NCBI GenBank assembly: GCA_019414245.1
Contig: DXMK01000007.1
Span: forward strand, 124,001-188,000
DNA: 64,000 nucleotides
Direction: 5' to 3'
From: Collinsella sp.
Lineage (GTDB): Bacteria; Actinomycetota; Coriobacteriia; Coriobacteriales; Coriobacteriaceae
Part shown: positions 59,360 to 64,000 of the stretch, piece by piece
How the letters are laid out: each line of letters opens with the position of its first letter
Position numbering within the stretch: the stretch's first letter is position 1
The notes under the pieces: model-generated
Seen by the model: the letters and a program-made list of their open reading frames with translations, nothing else
Told to the model about the DNA's origin: nothing
The model's database searches: none
Program-made: the position numbers and the translations under genes

Positions 59360-60781
59360 CTACTCTATCAGGTCGTTGTGGCGCTCGATAGCATCCGCTA
59401 CCGTACCGCCCTCATCCACAATAAGCGAACGGCGTTTAGGCGAGACAATGCGCTGCGCGGGATATACGCCGCGGTGGCCGCCGACAAGATAGCTGATAAA
59501 CGCCACGATCACGAAGAAGCCGGCTGCCGTGCCGTGGAACAGGTCGATGGCCATCATACAGGTGGTGATGGGCACGTTAAGGCCGGCGCAGAAAACACCG
59601 AGCATGCCCAGCGCCGCCAGAAAGCTGGGGTCGATACCGACGAGGCAACCGATCCAGCCGCCGAGCGCCGCGCCGATGCCAAACAGGGGCGTGACCTCGC
59701 CGCCTTGGAAGCCCGCGCCCAGGGTAAGCGCCGTCACCACGAGCTTGATGGCTGCGTCGGCAAGGGTCGTGTTACCGGCGAACCCGGCGCCCGAGAGCCA
59801 GGTGGCAAGGCCGGCATACTTCCAGGCGTCGAGCATCGCGTATGCCGCGAGCACCACGAGCGCGCCCACGAGTGCGCGAGCAAGGTAGTTGGTGATAAAG
59901 CGACCGTACAGGCTTTTGACGGTTCGAACCGACCAGGCAAAGAGGCGTGCCGTCAGACCGAAGATAATGGCGCTGATAACAACGATGGCAACCGTCCGTG
60001 GTGTCATGTTAGGAACGCTGGCGATGACATTCGCCTCGTACTCGGTACCTAGGGCGAGTGATGTAAAGTAGCCGGTAAATGAGGCGACCAGGCAGTAGAT
60101 GCCCGCGGTGTAGTCGATCTTGCCGATGAAGCACATCTCCATGCCAAAGAAAGCCCCGGCAAGGGGCGAGCCGAATACGGCGCCAAAGGCCGACGAGATG
60201 CCGGCGAGCATGAGGTCGTGGTGGTCATGCTTTTCGAGGTGGGCGAGGCTCGAGATGTTGCTGGCGATGGTGCCGCCGATCTGCACCGCGGCTCCCTCGC
60301 GACCGGCCGATCCGCCCGTTAGGTGCGTGAGCGTGGAGCACACAAACGTGAGGACGGCCATGCGCATATGGATGAGGCGTGTGCCTAGAGCGGAGTCGAT
60401 GACCAGGTTGTTGCCACGCTTGGCGGCGAGACCGTGGTTTTTGTACACCCATGCGGTGGCCATGCCCACAACGGGAAGCAGCGCGTAAATCCATGCATGG
60501 TGCTCGCGATAGTCGGTCGCGATATTCAGCGAGGCCAAAAACGCCCAAGCGGCAACGCCCATGGCGAGCGAGACGATGACGACGAGTGCGAGCAACTTGG
60601 CGCTTGCGAGTAGGTTGCGGACATTGCGGCGCGTGTCGGCAGCTAAGAGATGCTCGGAGCGGGTGATCTGATGCCTGCCTGCCATGATGACGTCGTTCAG
60701 GGAGAAAAAGCCGCCGTCGTCGAGCGGCTGGGAATGATCCTGCGCCTCGTTTGCGCTTTCGGGTTTGTCGGTAAAAGCCAT
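59360..60781 (-). CDS. ClC-family chloride channel/antiporter
   Basis: Integral membrane protein of 473 residues with about 11 membrane helices after a 60-residue cytoplasmic N-terminus. The selectivity and gating motif reads GSAGREGAAVQIGG, with the external gating glutamate in REG; the usual GREGP proline is Ala here. GSPLAGAFFGMEM and GAGFQGGEVTPLFGIGAALGG are further ClC motifs. Whether it is a channel or an H+/Cl- exchanger is not clear. No CBS domains follow. Confidence 0.87.
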   Translation of the reverse strand: MAFTDKPESANEAQDHSQPLDDGGFFSLNDVIMAGRHQITRSEHLLAADTRRNVRNLLASAKLLALVVIVSLAMGVAAWAFLASLNIATDYREHHAWIYALLPVVGMATAWVYKNHGLAAKRGNNLVIDSALGTRLIHMRMAVLTFVCSTLTHLTGGSAGREGAAVQIGGTIASNISSLAHLEKHDHHDLMLAGISSAFGAVFGSPLAGAFFGMEMCFIGKIDYTAGIYCLVASFTGYFTSLALGTEYEANVIASVPNMTPRTVAIVVISAIIFGLTARLFAWSVRTVKSLYGRFITNYLARALVGALVVLAAYAMLDAWKYAGLATWLSGAGFAGNTTLADAAIKLVVTALTLGAGFQGGEVTPLFGIGAALGGWIGCLVGIDPSFLAALGMLGVFCAGLNVPITTCMMAIDLFHGTAAGFFVIVAFISYLVGGHRGVYPAQRIVSPKRRSLIVDEGGTVADAIERHNDLIE

Positions 60782-60989
60782 ACGTTCCTCTTTTTGGTTG
60801 CAACACGAGCATTATAAAACGCGGTAAACGCGACGAGCCGGTGGGTTGGTTTCCATTCTGTTTCGCGGCTTGCGGCCGACAGGTGTATTTGCGGGTACAG
60901 GCCAAGTCGCGGTCGCGCGTCGGGGATTATACTTAGACAAGCATAAAGAATCGGCGCCCCGTTGTGCGCCGTGGCATTAAGAGGTGCAT

Positions 60990-62252
60990 ATGGCAGAGAA
61001 GCTCATTCCGCTGGAGGACGCGCAGTCGATTGTTCTGTCGCACGTTGCTCCGACCGATCTCGTCGAGATTCCCGTGTGGCAGGCCACCGGTCTTCCCTTG
61101 GCCGAGGACGCGGTGGCCGATATCGATATCTCGCCGTTTGCCAACAGCGCTATGGACGGATATGCCGTGCGCTCGGCGGACTTGGCGCAGACGTCTGGCG
61201 AGGCGCCGGTGACGCTCGACGTTATCGGACATGAGGCCGCGGGCCATGTGTTTGAGGGCACAATCGGAGTGGGCGAGACGGTCCGCATCATGACAGGCGC
61301 GCCGGTGCCCGAGGGTGCCGATGCCGTAGTGAAATACGAGATCGTCGACGTGCTCGATGGCGACGGCAACGAGGGCTCGCACGTGAGCTTCTCGGCGCCT
61401 GCTAAAGTGGGGGAGAACGTTCGCTCTGCTGCCGAGGAGGCCCATGCCGGCGATGTTGTGATGCGCGCCGGCGAGGTCGTGGCTCCGGCGGGCGCGGGTC
61501 TGCTGGCGAGCGCCGGATACGCGAGCGTGAAGGTGCACGCTGCCCCACGTGTGGGCATCATCTCGCTGGGCACGGAGCTGGTCGCACCGAGTAAGGTACC
61601 GGCGCGCGGGCAGATTCGCGACTCCAACTCGTCGGCGTTGATGGCCGAAGCACTCGATGCCGGCGCCGAGCCCGTGTTCTACGGCATTGCACCCGATGAT
61701 GAGCAGGCGATTGCCGAGCTGGTGCATCGCGCCGTGCAGGAGTGCGATTTTGTCATTACGAGCGGTGGCGCCTCGGCTGGCGACTACGACTATGTGACGG
61801 CGCTCGTCCGGCGCGAGGGCGTGGTGCTGTTTGACCGCATCTCGATGCGTCCGGGCAAGGCCATCACGTTTGGCTTGCTCGGGGGCAAGCCCTACCTAGG
61901 GCTTTCAGGCAATCCGGCTGCGGCGTATGTAGGCTTTGAGATGCTCGCCCGTCCGGCGATTCGCAAGATGCGCGGCTTTGCCGAGGGCGTGCGTCCCGTG
62001 CAGCAGGCGACGCTCACGCACGGCGTGAAAAAGCGCCAGGACCGACGCTTCTTCGATCGCGCCACGGTTTTGCGCGACCCCGAGACCGGTGAGCTGTTGG
62101 TGACCGAGGCCAAGACGCAGAATTCGGCGCTGCTCGGCACGATGCAGCGGTCCAACTGCCTGCTGCGCATTGACGAAGGACCGTGCGAGCTCAAGGCGGG
62201 AGATGCCGTGGACGTTGTTCGCGTCGACCTGCCCGAGGGCGCCGTGTTGTAG
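60990..62252 (+). CDS. moeA: Molybdopterin molybdenumtransferase MoeA
   Basis: Inserts molybdate into adenylylated molybdopterin. It has 420 residues. FANSAMDGYAVRSAD, IMTGAPVPEGADAVVKYE and ISLGTELVAP are MoeA domain motifs; the catalytic region has SGGASAGDYDYV and RPGKAITFGLLGGKPYLGLSGNP. A C-terminal domain IV follows. ATG 60990 is favoured with AAGAGG 5 bases upstream. TATACT (60928-60933) is a -10 candidate. Confidence 0.94.
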   Translation: MAEKLIPLEDAQSIVLSHVAPTDLVEIPVWQATGLPLAEDAVADIDISPFANSAMDGYAVRSADLAQTSGEAPVTLDVIGHEAAGHVFEGTIGVGETVRIMTGAPVPEGADAVVKYEIVDVLDGDGNEGSHVSFSAPAKVGENVRSAAEEAHAGDVVMRAGEVVAPAGAGLLASAGYASVKVHAAPRVGIISLGTELVAPSKVPARGQIRDSNSSALMAEALDAGAEPVFYGIAPDDEQAIAELVHRAVQECDFVITSGGASAGDYDYVTALVRREGVVLFDRISMRPGKAITFGLLGGKPYLGLSGNPAAAYVGFEMLARPAIRKMRGFAEGVRPVQQATLTHGVKKRQDRRFFDRATVLRDPETGELLVTEAKTQNSALLGTMQRSNCLLRIDEGPCELKAGDAVDVVRVDLPEGAVL

Positions 62253-62262
62253 GAGGAATGCT

Positions 62263-62742
62263 ATGGAGCTGAAGATTTCGATTGTGACGTGCTCGGATAC
62301 GCGCGATCTTGCCCAGGACGAGGCGGGTGCTGCGCTCGAGGAACTCATCGTGGCGCAGGGCTGGACGGTCGCCTCACATGTGGTCGTGCGCGACGACGTC
62401 AGCGAGATTGGTGATGCCATTGCGGAAGCCGCCGATGAGTGCCACGCCAATGTCGTGCTTACCTGCGGCGGCACGGGGCTTTCGATGCGCGATGTGACGC
62501 CCGAGGCGACGCGTGCCGTCTGCGAGCGCGATGTGCCGGGCATTGCAGAGGCAATCCGTGCGTACTCGATGACCAAGACGCGCCGCGCTATGCTCTCGCG
62601 TGCCGTGTGCATGCAGCGTGGGTATACGCTTGTCATCAACTTTCCGGGATCCACGAAAGCGGCCCGCGAAAGCTGGGAGGCCGTGAGCGACCAGCTGGAG
62701 CATGCGGCCCAGATGACGGCGGGCGGCGGACATACCAACTAA
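62263..62742 (+). CDS. MogA/MoaB family molybdenum cofactor protein
   Basis: Adenylates molybdopterin before MoeA acts. It has 159 residues from ATG 62263, with AGGAGG 6 bases upstream. The fold shows SDTRDLAQDEAG, TCGGTGLSMRDVTPEATRAV and NFPGSTKAARESWE, which are typical of the Mog/MoaB/Cinnamon family. It lies 10 bases after moeA in one operon. Confidence 0.93.
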   Translation: MELKISIVTCSDTRDLAQDEAGAALEELIVAQGWTVASHVVVRDDVSEIGDAIAEAADECHANVVLTCGGTGLSMRDVTPEATRAVCERDVPGIAEAIRAYSMTKTRRAMLSRAVCMQRGYTLVINFPGSTKAARESWEAVSDQLEHAAQMTAGGGHTN

Positions 62743-62755
62743 GCGGCTTACCTGC

Positions 62756-62792
62756 GGCGGAGCGACCTTACGGGCTGCTCCGCCTTTGTTTT
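62756..62792 (+). terminator. Terminator after the moe operon
   Basis: GGCGGAGC (62756-62763) pairs with GCTCCGCC (62777-62784), then TTTGTTTT. Confidence 0.88.
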
Positions 62793-62841
62793 CCGCCGAA
62801 GCGACGCCGAGGTGTACGCTAACTCGAAACTATATTCTCTG

Positions 62842-62898
62842 GTGAGAATAATTTCTCACTATCATTATTCGCGCAGAAGTATAATCTGATTGCAGATT
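62842..62898 (+). promoter_or_regulatory. modA promoter with two operator-like palindromes
   Basis: TATAAT (62880-62885) is a perfect -10 without a clear -35. GTGAGA-ATAATT-TCTCAC (62842-62859) ends about where the -35 would be, and AATCTG-ATTG-CAGATT (62883-62898) covers the start region. One could be a molybdate-responsive site. Confidence 0.6.
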
Positions 62899-62945
62899 AA
62901 AGCCCGCGGTGGGGTGCCCGGGCATAAGGTCCGAAAGGGTTGAAT

Positions 62946-63821
62946 ATGTTCGATTTGGTTTCTCGCCGCGGTTTTGTCTCGCTTTCTGCTGTCGCCGCTG
63001 CCGGCCTTGGTCTTGCTGGCTGCTCGGGCAGCAAGACGTCCGAGCTCGCTGGTTCAGATGCCGGCTCCGCCAAGTCTTCCTCTAAGAAGAAGGCTGTCGA
63101 GCTGCAGGTCTTTGCCGCCAACTCGCTCGAGAGGGCCCTGCCCGAGGTTCAAGAGCTCTACACCGAGCAGACCGGCACCACGTTTGCCGACACGCAGTTT
63201 AAGGCCTCCGGCGACCTCGTCGAGCAGATGCGTGCCGGCGCCACGGTCGACGTGCTCATCACCGCTTCCAAGGGCACCATGGACGACGCCGAGACCGCCG
63301 GGCTCGTCGACACCGACACCCGTGAGGATATGTTCGTCAACGACCTTGTGATCATTCGCGCTGAGGGCTCCAACACCAAGATCGAGGCCATCGTCGACGT
63401 TGCGAATCTGGACGGCAAGATCGCCATCGGCGACGCCAAGACCGTCCCCGCCGGCAAGTATGCCAACCAGGCGCTGGCCTCCGTGGGCCTCTATACTGGC
63501 ACCGAGGGCGACGACGGCGAATATGCACCCGAGCTCGCCGACAAGGTTGCCCTGGCCGACAAGGTCGGCACCGCTGCGGCCTACGTCTCTACGGGCGACT
63601 GCGTGGCAGGTTTTGTCTACAGCTCTGATATCTTCCGCTATGACGGCATCGAGGAGGCTTTCGTGTGCCCCGAGGACTCGCATAAGCCCGTCGTGTATCC
63701 GGGTGCCGTTGCCGAGATCTCCGAGCACGCCGACGAGGCCAAGGCGTTCATCGACTTCTGCCTGTCCAGCAAGTCCGCCCAGAAGATTTGGGCTAACTAC
63801 GGCTTTGAGCTTTCCGCGTAG
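62946..63821 (+). CDS. modA: Molybdate ABC transporter substrate-binding lipoprotein
   Basis: Captures molybdate or tungstate outside the membrane. It has 291 residues from ATG 62946 (AAAGGG 6 bases upstream). The signal peptide carries SRRGFV (twin-arginine type) and a lipobox LAGC ending at Cys26, so it may be a Tat-exported lipoprotein. The mature domain has LQVFAANSLERALPEVQELY, the ModA first motif, with ASGDLVEQMRAGATVDVLITAS and AIGDAKTVPAGKYANQAL. The next gene begins 69 bases later. Confidence 0.9.
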   Translation: MFDLVSRRGFVSLSAVAAAGLGLAGCSGSKTSELAGSDAGSAKSSSKKKAVELQVFAANSLERALPEVQELYTEQTGTTFADTQFKASGDLVEQMRAGATVDVLITASKGTMDDAETAGLVDTDTREDMFVNDLVIIRAEGSNTKIEAIVDVANLDGKIAIGDAKTVPAGKYANQALASVGLYTGTEGDDGEYAPELADKVALADKVGTAAAYVSTGDCVAGFVYSSDIFRYDGIEEAFVCPEDSHKPVVYPGAVAEISEHADEAKAFIDFCLSSKSAQKIWANYGFELSA

Positions 63822-63889
63822 TGCGGCTTGGCGCGATAATTCCATCGTTTTGTGTTTCACTCCGTCCTTGTATTCGCTTGGAGCTTTTC

Positions 63890-64000
63890 GTGCTTAATAA
63901 ATTCCGCATGCTTGTCGCCTGTGCTTTGACCTTCGCGCTTTGCTGGGTGCCGGGATTTGCGTTTGCTGGGGACGCTGAGGACGGGGCCCAGGTTGCTGCG
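63890..64000 (+). CDS. 5' part of a gene with a signal peptide (runs off window)
   Basis: GTG 63890 with TTGGAG 6 bases upstream opens a frame to the window end. The product begins MLNKFRMLVACALTFALCW and continues VPGFAFAGDAEDG, a clean Sec signal peptide with an AFA-G cleavage site. It could be an extracytoplasmic partner of the molybdate system, but permease ModB is not obvious from this part. Confidence 0.5.
   Translation, partial: MLNKFRMLVACALTFALCWVPGFAFAGDAEDGAQVAA

Overview
The window reads as a chromosomal segment of a high-GC member of the Coriobacteriia (Actinomycetota), most likely Collinsella or a close relative. The evidence is gene content and order: an actinobacterial-type division cluster without ftsA but with sepF, yggT and divIVA, pyrG next to xerD, a type A RNase P RNA, and anaerobic-type ThiC and L-cysteine desulfidase. 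I found no prophage, transposase, CRISPR array or tRNA gene, so this is core genome. The unusual material is mostly between the genes.

Layout. Positions 1-3000 hold the end of a winged-helix protein, pyrG and xerD. Positions 3320-18950 are the division and cell wall (dcw) cluster, all on the plus strand: mraZ, rsmH, ftsL, ftsI, murF, mraY, murD, ftsW, murG, murC, murB, ftsQ, ftsZ. murE is absent from its usual place between ftsI and murF, and murB sits between murC and ftsQ. A promoter with TGGGG repeats that look like MraZ operators precedes mraZ. Positions 19020-24390 carry pgeF fused by a 4-base overlap to pstS-pstC-pstA-pstB-phoU, behind a direct repeat that looks like a PHO box. This block splits pgeF from its usual neighbours yggS, sepF, yggT and divIVA (24510-27070).

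Positions 27240-36460 are mixed: a nitroreductase, a second phosphate system (pit plus a PhoU-like DUF47 protein), a small unknown protein, a BI-1/YccA membrane protein, a PARG-like macrodomain protein lacking one catalytic glutamate, an SGNH hydrolase, and thiD and thiC behind a TPP riboswitch. Positions 36500-42830 hold yaaA, an M18 aminopeptidase, polA and a HAD phosphatase. Positions 42940-46565 are arginine genes: argG, behind a 24-residue arginine-rich leader peptide that looks like an attenuator, then a 56-residue unknown protein, then argH. Positions 46950-54060 contain ndk, rpiB, a cysteine desulfidase, a HAD phosphatase, rpsA, rnpB, yigZ and a C_GCAxxG_C_C protein. Positions 54290-64000 contain a sulfhydrylase-type PLP enzyme, an MFS exporter, xpt, a small GGQ release-factor-like protein, a lipid kinase, a ClC channel, and a molybdenum block (moeA, mog/moaB, modA and the start of another gene).

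The strongest leads are (1) the arginine leader peptide before argG; (2) two copies of a ~110-nt structured element (49600 and 52689) whose outer stems differ in sequence but each pair perfectly; (3) yggT, which lies in frame after the sepF stop and has no ATG, GTG or TTG start at its expected N-terminus; (4) the Pho-like repeat and the pst insertion; and (5) several long imperfect palindromes between genes, two of which are diverged copies of one family. All starts, boundaries and functions were read by eye from sequence; no database search was possible.
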